This document shows positions 29,117 to 37,245 of a stretch of 64,000 nucleotides of DNA, piece by piece (position 1 is the stretch's first letter; every line of letters begins with the position of its first letter). Source of the DNA: Gammaproteobacteria bacterium. Its GTDB lineage: Bacteria > Pseudomonadota > Gammaproteobacteria > Pseudomonadales > Porticoccaceae. A model generated the notes under the pieces. It had not been told where the DNA came from and ran no database searches. It saw only the letters and a program-made list of their open reading frames with translations. The DNA lies in assembly GCA_016191205.1 (NCBI GenBank), contig JACPPB010000026.1:1-64000 (forward strand), read 5' to 3'. A program made the position numbers and the translations under genes.

Positions 29117-29464
29117 TTAGTCTTTCTGGCAGCACAGTTCGCGCAGGTGACCGACGAGGGCATGGATGTCGTCATCGGTCAGATTGCCGCCCCAGATCGG
29201 CATCAACACCGACTTGTTGACGGATTTTCCGCCTTGCTGAATCACCTTGAACAATTCGTCGTCGGTGCGCGCGGACATTTCCTTGATATCTGAATGATCG
29301 CGCGGCTGGACTGACATATGGGCGGCATTGATGCCCTTGCCGTTGCCGTGTGCGCCATGGCACTGCGTGCAATACATGGTGTAGAGCTGGGCGCCGCGGT
29401 CGCCCTCGGCGTGTGCCACGGCACCCACTGCGAGTACCGAAGCAGCAAGCAAAAGCTTTTTCAT
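29117..29464 (-). CDS. Monoheme cytochrome c, class I
   Basis: Signal peptide 'MKKLLLAASVLAVGAVAHA', 'CTQCHGAHGNGKG', C-terminal Met region 'VLMPIWGGNLTDDDIHALVGHLR'; 4-bp overlap with upstream gene. Confidence 0.9.
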   Translation of the reverse strand: MKKLLLAASVLAVGAVAHAEGDRGAQLYTMYCTQCHGAHGNGKGINAAHMSVQPRDHSDIKEMSARTDDELFKVIQQGGKSVNKSVLMPIWGGNLTDDDIHALVGHLRELCCQKD

Positions 29465-30153
29465 GGCTGCTTCTCCCCGATCACCTTGAGATAGTCCGCC
29501 AGCTTGTGCACCGCATCCGCCTTGATATCGCCCTTCGGCATCAAGGTGTGCGGGTCCCAGGCCAGGGGATTCGCGATATATGCGCTGATGAACGCCGGCT
29601 GCAGCCGTATCCACGCCGTGTACAGCTCGGGACCCGAAACTCCGCCACTGTTCGGCGCATCCTGATGGCACGCATCGCAGCCCTTGAACTTCCCGAAGTT
29701 CATCTTCCCCATGGACTTGGCGATGGTGCCGGGCTGGTAGGTTTCGGCCTTGATCAGATCGTCGAAGGGCTTGAGCGTCATGAGATAATCGGCCATCGCG
29801 TCGGCCTGCGCGGCCGGCACTGCCGGATGCTCGGCCAAGCTGGCCGCGTCGACAACATCGCCGTTCGGTCCGTCTTTCACATGCGCGGGCGGGAATACGC
29901 CCGCCGGCCGAATGCGGGTGGGATTCTGCAGCCAGCTGACCAACCAGGCGCGCTGGAATTTGTTGCCGGCAAAATCCAGCGGCGGGGCCTTGCGTTCGGC
30001 GCGCTCCTGAATGCCCAAGGTCGCGTAGTCGTGCGTGAGGGCATGGCAGGTGCCGCATTGCTGCTGCACATCCCCAGCCGTATCGGCCTTTGCCGCGCCG
30101 GGGACGCCCGCTGCCAACATTGCCGCCACGCCCAGACTGAACAGGTGTTTCAC
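29461..30153 (-). CDS. Diheme cytochrome c
   Basis: Two CxxCH motifs: CGTCH and CDACH; signal peptide. Confidence 0.88.
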   Translation of the reverse strand: MKHLFSLGVAAMLAAGVPGAAKADTAGDVQQQCGTCHALTHDYATLGIQERAERKAPPLDFAGNKFQRAWLVSWLQNPTRIRPAGVFPPAHVKDGPNGDVVDAASLAEHPAVPAAQADAMADYLMTLKPFDDLIKAETYQPGTIAKSMGKMNFGKFKGCDACHQDAPNSGGVSGPELYTAWIRLQPAFISAYIANPLAWDPHTLMPKGDIKADAVHKLADYLKVIGEKQP

Positions 30154-30189
30154 GGGTACTCCTTTGTTCCTTGTGCGTTGACCGAGGGA

Positions 30190-31131
30190 TCAACGAAGAA
30201 TCAATTGATCGCCATGCCCTTTCAGGGGATTGGCGTCCTTGCTGTTCATCAGCACGGTGATGCCGCCGTTCATCGCGTGCTTCATGCTGTGATCGACCAG
30301 CGCATTGTTGGTGGGGCGATCTTTCGGGCTGATGATGTCCAGGATCACGCCATGTGCAGGGGGTACCTGCATGGTCTGCATGCCCCACAGCACGTTCTTC
30401 GGATTGCCGTTGTCCCACACGCGGTCCCAGATGCCGGCGATCGGGTGAAAAGCCGCCCATTCGTTGATCATCGCGTTGACGAAATAGATGCGAACGCGCT
30501 CGCCAGGCTGCGATTCAAGCGCGATGCCGGCATTGGAGTCGTGCACCGGGTCGTAATGGAAAAGCCTGCCGTTGACCAGCACTCCTTGCCATTTATCGCC
30601 CGCGGTACGCTCCTTGCCGGAAGCCCCCGCTTCGAACAGATCGCCGTGGACGAGGACGTACTCGCGATCGGGTTTCGGGAACACCTCGCTGTAGCCTTCC
30701 TTGGGGTCGACGATCACCACGCCGTACATGCCGCGCGAGATGTGCTCGGCCATCGAATCAGAGCCGCAGTGATAGATCCAGACGCCGGGGTGTTCGGCCT
30801 TGAAGGTAAAGTTTTTCTTCTCGCCGGGCTTGATCGACTCAAAATCGGTCAACACGTCCAAGCGTCCGGCGTGGAAATCCATCGAGTGGCTGTTCTTGTT
30901 GGCGGGATCGTTGAGCAGCGTGAAATCGATGGTATCCCCTTCGTTGACGCGCACCAGCGGTCCCGGGATGGTGCCGTTGTAGGTCCACATCGGTGCCTTG
31001 GTTCCAGCGTTGTCGATCTGCAGCTCAACTTCGCGCACCGGAATCTCGACCTTGACAGTCGCGGCCAGCGCGCTTGCGGAAGATGTCGCGGTGGCCAGTA
31101 GCAGCACGAGAGCGAGGGAACGATGTTTCAT
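30190..31131 (-). CDS. nirK: Copper-containing nitrite reductase, ammonia-oxidiser (Nitrosomonas)-like type
   Basis: 'NKNSHSMDFHAGRLDVLTDFESIKPGEKKNFTFKAEHPGVWIYHCGSDSMAEHISRGMYGVVIVDPKEG' (type-1 Cu H/C/H/M and type-2 Cu His, catalytic Asp), 'FHPIAGIWDRVW', 'LVDHSMKHAMNGGITVLM'. Confidence 0.85.
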   Translation of the reverse strand: MKHRSLALVLLLATATSSASALAATVKVEIPVREVELQIDNAGTKAPMWTYNGTIPGPLVRVNEGDTIDFTLLNDPANKNSHSMDFHAGRLDVLTDFESIKPGEKKNFTFKAEHPGVWIYHCGSDSMAEHISRGMYGVVIVDPKEGYSEVFPKPDREYVLVHGDLFEAGASGKERTAGDKWQGVLVNGRLFHYDPVHDSNAGIALESQPGERVRIYFVNAMINEWAAFHPIAGIWDRVWDNGNPKNVLWGMQTMQVPPAHGVILDIISPKDRPTNNALVDHSMKHAMNGGITVLMNSKDANPLKGHGDQLILR

Positions 31132-31175
31132 GTAGGTATTCCTCTTTTCGGTTTAGGTTTTAGCGCAAGATCAGC

Positions 31176-31189
31176 TTGACCCATATCAA
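31176..31189 (-). promoter_or_regulatory. FNR/NNR-like box in norR-nirK intergenic region
   Basis: TTGAC-CCAT-ATCAA (one mismatch to TTGAT-N4-ATCAA). Confidence 0.45.
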
Positions 31190-31200
31190 AAACCGGGCCA
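31186..31200 (-). promoter_or_regulatory. Candidate sigma-54 (-24/-12) promoter for nirK operon
   Basis: Minus strand TGGCCCGGTTTTTGA compared with TGGCACG-N4-TTGCW; correct GG to G spacing, -12 C replaced by A. Confidence 0.45.
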
Positions 31201-31224
31201 GAATTATTTTTAATATATTTCAAC

Positions 31225-31256
31225 AGGTTAATAACCTATGTTGTTTAATAAGCAAC
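31225..31256. promoter_or_regulatory. Two adjacent palindromes in the norR-nirK intergenic region
   Basis: AGGTTAATAACCT (31225-31237, perfect) and GTTGTTTAATAAGCAAC (31240-31256, near-perfect). Confidence 0.5.
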
Positions 31257-31294
31257 TTCAGTTATGATGTTTTTTTGACAACATTGATGTCTCG

Positions 31295-32836
31295 ATGACT
31301 ACGTCCGATGCCTTTGTCAATCTTGCCGGCGCCGTCGCGGATCTTTCCAAGGCAATGCCCAGGGAGACCCGGTATGCGCGCCTGCTCGATGCCTTCCGGC
31401 GCAGCTTTCCCTGCGACGCAATCGCCCTGCTCGCGCGCGACGGCGAGCAACTCATACCGCGCGCGGTAGAGGGCCTCAGCACCGATACACTGGGGCGGCG
31501 CTTCGTGATTCGTGATCACCCACGCCTGGCGCAGATCCTGCACAGTACCGAACCGGTACGCTTTCCCGCCGGCTCCGCACTCCCCGATCCGTATGACGGT
31601 CTGGTCGAGAAAGCGGGTGATCATCTGTACGTGCACGACTGCATGGGTGCCTCGCTGTACATCGACGAGCAGCCCTGGGGTGTGGTGACGCTGGATGCCA
31701 TGACGCCGGAAAGCTTCGACGCGATCGACCTCGATATTTTTCGCGCTTTCGTCGCGGTGGCCGCGGCCACCGTGCGCGCCGCGGACTGGATTCAGCACCT
31801 GGAAGAACAGCTCGAACGTCATCACCGCATCCAGCGCTCGGGGGTGCACGAGGGCGCTGCGGATGAATTGATCGGACAAAGCCCGGCCATGCTGCAAATG
31901 GAGCGCGAAGCGCAGATCGTCGCGCCCTCTGACCTGCCCGTGCTGATCCTCGGCGAAACCGGTGTCGGGAAGGAACTGGTGGCGCGCAGGATTCATCGCC
32001 ATTCGGCGCGCGCGCAAGAACCGATGGTCTACATCAACTGCGCCGCACTGCCCGAATCGCTCGCCGAAAGCGAACTGTTCGGTCACATGCGCGGCGCGTT
32101 TTCAGGCGCCACCGAGGATCGCATCGGCAAGTTCGAACTGGCGCACGAAGGTACGCTGTTTCTCGACGAGATCGGGGAATTGCCCCTGACGGTACAGGCG
32201 AAACTGCTGCGCGCACTGCAGAACGGCGACATTCAGCGCATCGGCAGCGACAGGCAGCATCGCGTCGACGTGCGTGTGATTGCCGCCACAAACCGGGATC
32301 TGAAGCATGAAGTCGCGACCGGCCGCTTCCGCATCGACCTCTACCATCGCCTCAGTGTTTATCCACTCCTGGTGCCACCGCTGCGCGAACGCGGCGAGGA
32401 TGTGCTGATGCTCGCGGGCTATTTCATCGAGCGCAATCAGCGCCGTCTCGGTCTACGCGGCGCGCGACTGAGCCGTGGCGTACGCCAGTGGCTGACGCGG
32501 TATCCGTGGCCAGGCAACGTGCGGGAACTTGAACACACGCTTTCCCGCGCAATGATCCGCGCGCTGAGCGTCGCTTCCTCGCGCGAACGCATCATCGAAC
32601 TCACAACCCAGCATCTGGGAGCGGAGGCGCAACCGATACCGGCCGAAGCGGCAGCCGCCACGCCGATTCCCGACGGCGATTCGCGTCCGCTCAACGAAAT
32701 CATCGAGCACTGTCGCCGCGAGGCGATCCAGCTGCGACTGCGTCAGCACGAGGGCAACCGCGCTTCTGCTGCGCGCTCTCTCGGACTCGACCGAGGAAAT
32801 TTCCATCGTTTGCTGAAAAAGCTGGGCCTGCGCTGA
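31295..32836 (+). CDS. norR: NorR-type nitric oxide-responsive sigma-54 activator (GAF-AAA+-Fis HTH)
   Basis: GAF 'TLGRRFVIRDHPRLAQI', 'LPDPYDGL', 'HDCMG'; AAA+ 'GETGVGKELVARRIH', 'GAFSGA', Fis-like HTH C-terminus. Confidence 0.88.
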   Translation: MTTSDAFVNLAGAVADLSKAMPRETRYARLLDAFRRSFPCDAIALLARDGEQLIPRAVEGLSTDTLGRRFVIRDHPRLAQILHSTEPVRFPAGSALPDPYDGLVEKAGDHLYVHDCMGASLYIDEQPWGVVTLDAMTPESFDAIDLDIFRAFVAVAAATVRAADWIQHLEEQLERHHRIQRSGVHEGAADELIGQSPAMLQMEREAQIVAPSDLPVLILGETGVGKELVARRIHRHSARAQEPMVYINCAALPESLAESELFGHMRGAFSGATEDRIGKFELAHEGTLFLDEIGELPLTVQAKLLRALQNGDIQRIGSDRQHRVDVRVIAATNRDLKHEVATGRFRIDLYHRLSVYPLLVPPLRERGEDVLMLAGYFIERNQRRLGLRGARLSRGVRQWLTRYPWPGNVRELEHTLSRAMIRALSVASSRERIIELTTQHLGAEAQPIPAEAAAATPIPDGDSRPLNEIIEHCRREAIQLRLRQHEGNRASAARSLGLDRGNFHRLLKKLGLR

Positions 32837-33026
32837 GCACGCCTCGGGCGTTCATGCCCGGAGTACGATGGCGGGAGCGATCCAGTCAGATCAGGCCCGC
32901 TCCAGCAGCCGGCTGAGTTACGAGACGCCGATGTAACCCAGGCCGTTGGCGAAATTCACCATGGCATCCGGATGGTGGCGCCGATCATGGGCGATGCGCA
33001 GGCTGATGACATTAGCAGGTCTTAAG

Positions 33027-34163
33027 TTATGCGCACGCCACCAGCGCACGAATGCGTCGCACCACCACTTCGAGATCGTCCGGGGGAACGGTGCCGCCGA
33101 TCCGGAACGGCTCCCCGACCCAGACCGCCAGATGGCGCTCCACCAGCAACTGGTGAAAATAACGAAAATCCCGGGTGCCGTTGAGCAATCCGAAATAGTC
33201 GAAGCGATAGACCAGCCGCGCCAGCCACTGCCGGACGCGGTCGGCGCGCGTCTCCCCGCGCGGGTCGAACAGTTTGCGCAGCAGCACGCGGCGCGCCTGA
33301 TCCACTCCGCCGAGCAGGCCGGTCGGGAGGGGAAAGATCGCCAGCGGCTTGCCCAGGGCGGCCACTTCCACCAGCATCGAAATACTGTCGCCGGTAACCA
33401 CGAAACCGTTCGCGGTGCCCAGCAGCGCGCGATAGGGGTTGTCGGCCTGGCTGCCCCTGGCATCGTCCTGCTCCGCCTCGGCCGGCCACGCAAAAAACGG
33501 CACAGCGGACGGCAACTGCTTGCGCAACCGCGCCACCACCGCCGCCGGCGTGCGCCGACTGGTCACCACATAGGGTGTACCGCCCAGATCGCGAATACGC
33601 CGGGTTTCCGCGATCAACGCCCGCGTGACCCTGGCGTTCATCACAAAAGGACCGGTGGGGCCACCCACGAACACCGCGATCAGGGGCCGCTGCAGGGGTG
33701 CCAGGCGGCTGCGCCAGCGCTCCGCTTCGGCCTGGATCGCGTCTGTGCTGACCCGCATCAGCGGCAGGGTGACCGGCAGGTAGTTGGGCAGGGGTGGCAG
33801 ATGGTTCTCGCCGCTCGCCACCACCAGATCGAATACGTGCATGGCGCCCGAGGGCTTGCCGATATGAATGACGCGGGTGCGATTGCCGGATTGCTGCCGC
33901 ACCCAGAGCGCCGCCATCGCGGGCCGGCGGCCGACGGTGATGATCAGGTCGGGCCAGGGCGGGGTCAGCGGATCGGAGCGCTCCAGGTCCAGATGGTCGA
34001 GGGTGCGCCGAAAGCGCGGCTTGGCGACCACATACTTCGAACGCATCACCAGCATTTTGCGATCGCAGGGCCAGCCCAGCGCGGCGGCGACCGCTTCGAC
34101 CTGGCCGTTGTCGCCGCGCTTGTCGCCCAGCAGCAGCCAGGTGACGGGAGTCAACGCCAGCAT
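33027..34163 (-). CDS. ELM1-family GT-B-like protein, paralogue B (divergent)
   Basis: 'VTWLLLGDKRGDNGQVEAVAAALGWPCDRK', 'PPWPDLIITVGRRPAMAALWVRQQSG', 'VIHIGKPSG', 'VFVGGPTGPF', 'FVVTGDSISMLVEVAALGKPLAIF'. Confidence 0.8.
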   Translation of the reverse strand: MLALTPVTWLLLGDKRGDNGQVEAVAAALGWPCDRKMLVMRSKYVVAKPRFRRTLDHLDLERSDPLTPPWPDLIITVGRRPAMAALWVRQQSGNRTRVIHIGKPSGAMHVFDLVVASGENHLPPLPNYLPVTLPLMRVSTDAIQAEAERWRSRLAPLQRPLIAVFVGGPTGPFVMNARVTRALIAETRRIRDLGGTPYVVTSRRTPAAVVARLRKQLPSAVPFFAWPAEAEQDDARGSQADNPYRALLGTANGFVVTGDSISMLVEVAALGKPLAIFPLPTGLLGGVDQARRVLLRKLFDPRGETRADRVRQWLARLVYRFDYFGLLNGTRDFRYFHQLLVERHLAVWVGEPFRIGGTVPPDDLEVVVRRIRALVACA

Positions 34164-34166
34164 TGC

Positions 34167-35102
34167 TCAGCTCGCCGCGTGATAGCCGAGTGCCGGCTCC
34201 AGATTCGCCGCCACCAGGGCCTCCAGCTCGGCCACCTGCTCCGGCGTGAATTCGTCCCGATAACCACCGACCTTGCCGCGCCGGGTCTTGAACGCGGTGG
34301 GATCGCCGGACCGGCGCAGACGCATGCCGCCCTGGCGGAAGAAGCCGCTGGCTTCCATCTTGCGCAGATTGTCGAAGGCGCCAAACTCGACCGCTTCGGA
34401 AATTTCCTCGGCGCTGAAATTTTCACCCATGAAGCGGGTGATCTCTGCCAGCGTCTCGGCGGGACGGCTGCGCAGGTCTTCGTAGCGCACCACCAGCGCG
34501 TTGTCGAGACTCAGGCTGTTGCGATACCACTGATTCAGATAATCGATCAGAAACGGCAGTCCGATATCGCTGTGGCGGACGAAGTTCCACATGTCGATGG
34601 TCTTGCGATCGATGGGATGGGCAATGGCGTGGTTGATCAGTTCCTGCTTCGCGCGCGACTGGCGGCGGGTGAACTGGTAATACCAGGACACCGCGATATC
34701 GATGGGATTGCGCACCAGGATCAGCACCGGCTTGTGGCGCAACGCATTATCCGCGGCGCCGACGGCGAGGCGCTCGCCCACTGCCGTTTCGTAGCTGTAA
34801 CAGCCATTGGTGGCGGCGAGGCGCGGGATCGCCGGATTGGTGCGGGCAAACTCGTCGGTGTTGATGAGCCGCGAGGCCGGCAGACCGTGGCGCACCTGGT
34901 AGAGCCGCGACAGCATCACCTTGAGCCAGGTGTTGCCACTCTTGGGATGGCCGATGATGAGCAGGCTCGCCCGCTCCGCCTTGGCGAGCTCGAGCCGCGC
35001 CAGATACTTGCGGCGCAGCGCGACCCGCAGGGACGCCGGCAGCGGTTCGGTGGGCGCGATGATGAGCGCTTTCTTGACTCCGTCGCTGAGTTGCACGGCC
35101 AC
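34167..35102 (-). CDS. P-loop sulfotransferase domain protein
   Basis: 'ASLLIIGHPKSGNTWLKVMLSRLY' (5'-phosphosulfate loop), 'VLILVRNPIDIAVSWYYQF' (3'-phosphate-binding), 'VVRYEDLRSRPAETLAEITRFMG'; start (GTG 35102) uncertain. Confidence 0.85.
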   Translation of the reverse strand: MAVQLSDGVKKALIIAPTEPLPASLRVALRRKYLARLELAKAERASLLIIGHPKSGNTWLKVMLSRLYQVRHGLPASRLINTDEFARTNPAIPRLAATNGCYSYETAVGERLAVGAADNALRHKPVLILVRNPIDIAVSWYYQFTRRQSRAKQELINHAIAHPIDRKTIDMWNFVRHSDIGLPFLIDYLNQWYRNSLSLDNALVVRYEDLRSRPAETLAEITRFMGENFSAEEISEAVEFGAFDNLRKMEASGFFRQGGMRLRRSGDPTAFKTRRGKVGGYRDEFTPEQVAELEALVAANLEPALGYHAAS

Positions 35103-35511
35103 ATACCCCACTGTATCGGCTGACAAAAAAGGGGCGTCAGTATGCGGCAGGGGCGCTGCCAGCACCAGCCGGTCCGGGTCGCGGACGCCGTCGCGCGGAG
35201 CCTTGTCCGCCACCCGGACGCATCCGGCGGATCCATCGCGGCGGGTCAATACCTGCAAGGTGGATGGTAAACTGCCGCGCCGCCACGCACTCCCGGTGAT
35301 TCCATGCGGCGACGGACCCGGTGACGGCAACCACTGCGCAGGCCGGCGCGTACCCGCCCGCGGATACAGCTTCCGGATTCCGCGGGGGGAGGCGGTACAT
35401 CCAGACACAGAACCCGGACAGATCAAGGAGTTACTGGCACTTGACGACAACCATTCTTGCCCTGGTCCGGCGCCGCCCGACCGCAGGGTACGGCGCCGGA
35501 GCCTCGACACC

Positions 35512-37245
35512 ATGCGGCTGATGCTGGCGCTGTTCCACAAGCACCGCTGGCGCACCATAACCATGCTGTTGGCGCTGTTGTTGTCCGGGCTCGCCGAGGG
35601 CGCCGGTATCTCGGCGCTGCTGCCGCTGCTCAATGTCGCCATCGCCGCGGACCGCGGCGCCGGCGCCGCGGTGACCCCGCCCGGCCAGTTCGAACAGATC
35701 GTCATTGATCTGCTGGCTTACCTGGGCATCGCCCCGACCATTGGCTCGCTGTTGCTCATCATCGTCGCCGGCGTCGCCCTCAAGAGTGTGCTGCTGCTGG
35801 TGGTGCTGCGCCAGGTGGGCTACACCGCGGCCCAGCTCGGCACCGAGCTGCGGCTCGACCTGCTGCGCGCGATCCTGCGCAGCCGCTGGGAGTACTTTCT
35901 TCACCAACCGATCGGCAAACTCACCAACGGCCTTGCCACCGAGGCGCAGCGCTCGTCCGATTCCTATGTGTACGGGGCGACCGCGGCCACCTTCATGATC
36001 AACGCGCTCATCTACGGCGCCATCGCCGTGGCGATCTCCTGGCAGGCGACATTGCTGAGCCTGATCGCCGGAATGCTGGTCATCGGCGCGTCACATTTCC
36101 TGGTGCGCGCGACGCGCCGTGCGGGCCGGCGCCAGACACTTCTGCTCTCCTCCCTGATGGCGCGCCTCACCGATACCCTGCAATCGGTCAAGCCGCTCAA
36201 GGCGATGGCGCGGGAACACCTGGCCGACACGGTCCTGGCGGGTGAGACCTATCGCCTCAATCGCGCGCTGGAACGCCAGGTATTCAGCAGCGCGCTGCTG
36301 AATTCGGTGCAGGATCTGCTGTTTGCCCTGTTCATCGCCCTGGGCATGTACATCGCGCTGGTGACTTTCAACGTCGAACTGAAGACCGTGCTGGTGCTGG
36401 CGATCACGCTGGGACGAGGCTTCGGATCCCTCGGCAAGGTGCAGAAGCAGTATCAGAAGCTGGCCCAAGGCGAGAGTGCGTACTGGTCGCTGCAGGGGTC
36501 GATCGACGCCGCCACCGCCGCTGCGGAGCATCTGGGCGACGGCCGCGCGCCCAGCCTGGAACAGGGCATCCGCGTCGAACATCTATCCTTCAGCTATGAC
36601 CAGCGGCAAGTGTTCGAGGATCTGTCCCTGGAGTTCCCGGCGCGGACTCTGACCGCCCTGATCGGCCCCTCGGGCGCCGGCAAGACCACGATCATCGACC
36701 TCGCCATCGGCCTGGTACGCCCCTCGGCGGGGGAGATTTTTGTCGACGGTATCGCGATGGGCGAACTGGACCTGCGCGCCTGGCGCAGCCTGATCGGTTA
36801 CGTGCCCCAGGACACCGTGCTCTTGCACGACAGCGTGCTGCACAACGTCACGCTGGGCGACACCGCGCTCACGCCCGCCGACGCGGAAAACGCCCTGCGC
36901 GCCGCCGGCATCTGGGATTTCGTCGCCGCGCTGCCGGAAGGCATGAACACGCTGGTCGGGGAGCGCGGCGGCAAATTGTCCGGGGGTCAACGCCAGCGGG
37001 TCGCCATCGCGCGCGCGCTGGTCAACAAACCGCGCCTGCTGATCCTGGACGAGGCAACCAGCGCGCTCGATCCCGTCAGCGAGCGGGAAATCTGCCAGAC
37101 CCTGGTCGGCCTCAAGAACGATCTGACCATTCTGGCGATCTCCCACGACAGTGCCCTGGTGGACATTGCCGACCGGGTCTACGAACTGGCGCGCGGCCAA
37201 GCCCGGTTGCTGGAGCCGCAGCGCTCAACCGTCCAGATCAAATAA
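35512..37245 (+). CDS. ABC exporter, fused permease-ATPase (MsbA-like)
   Basis: N-terminal TM domain; 'GPSGAGKTTIIDLAIGLV', 'LSGGQRQRVAIARALVNKPRLLILDEATSALD'; start at ATG 35512. Confidence 0.9.
   Translation: MRLMLALFHKHRWRTITMLLALLLSGLAEGAGISALLPLLNVAIAADRGAGAAVTPPGQFEQIVIDLLAYLGIAPTIGSLLLIIVAGVALKSVLLLVVLRQVGYTAAQLGTELRLDLLRAILRSRWEYFLHQPIGKLTNGLATEAQRSSDSYVYGATAATFMINALIYGAIAVAISWQATLLSLIAGMLVIGASHFLVRATRRAGRRQTLLLSSLMARLTDTLQSVKPLKAMAREHLADTVLAGETYRLNRALERQVFSSALLNSVQDLLFALFIALGMYIALVTFNVELKTVLVLAITLGRGFGSLGKVQKQYQKLAQGESAYWSLQGSIDAATAAAEHLGDGRAPSLEQGIRVEHLSFSYDQRQVFEDLSLEFPARTLTALIGPSGAGKTTIIDLAIGLVRPSAGEIFVDGIAMGELDLRAWRSLIGYVPQDTVLLHDSVLHNVTLGDTALTPADAENALRAAGIWDFVAALPEGMNTLVGERGGKLSGGQRQRVAIARALVNKPRLLILDEATSALDPVSEREICQTLVGLKNDLTILAISHDSALVDIADRVYELARGQARLLEPQRSTVQIK

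Noticed and set aside
32946-35123. 725-aa plus-strand ORF antisense to ELM1 paralogue B and the sulfotransferase
   Set aside because: No recognisable motifs; composition of a GC-driven spurious frame
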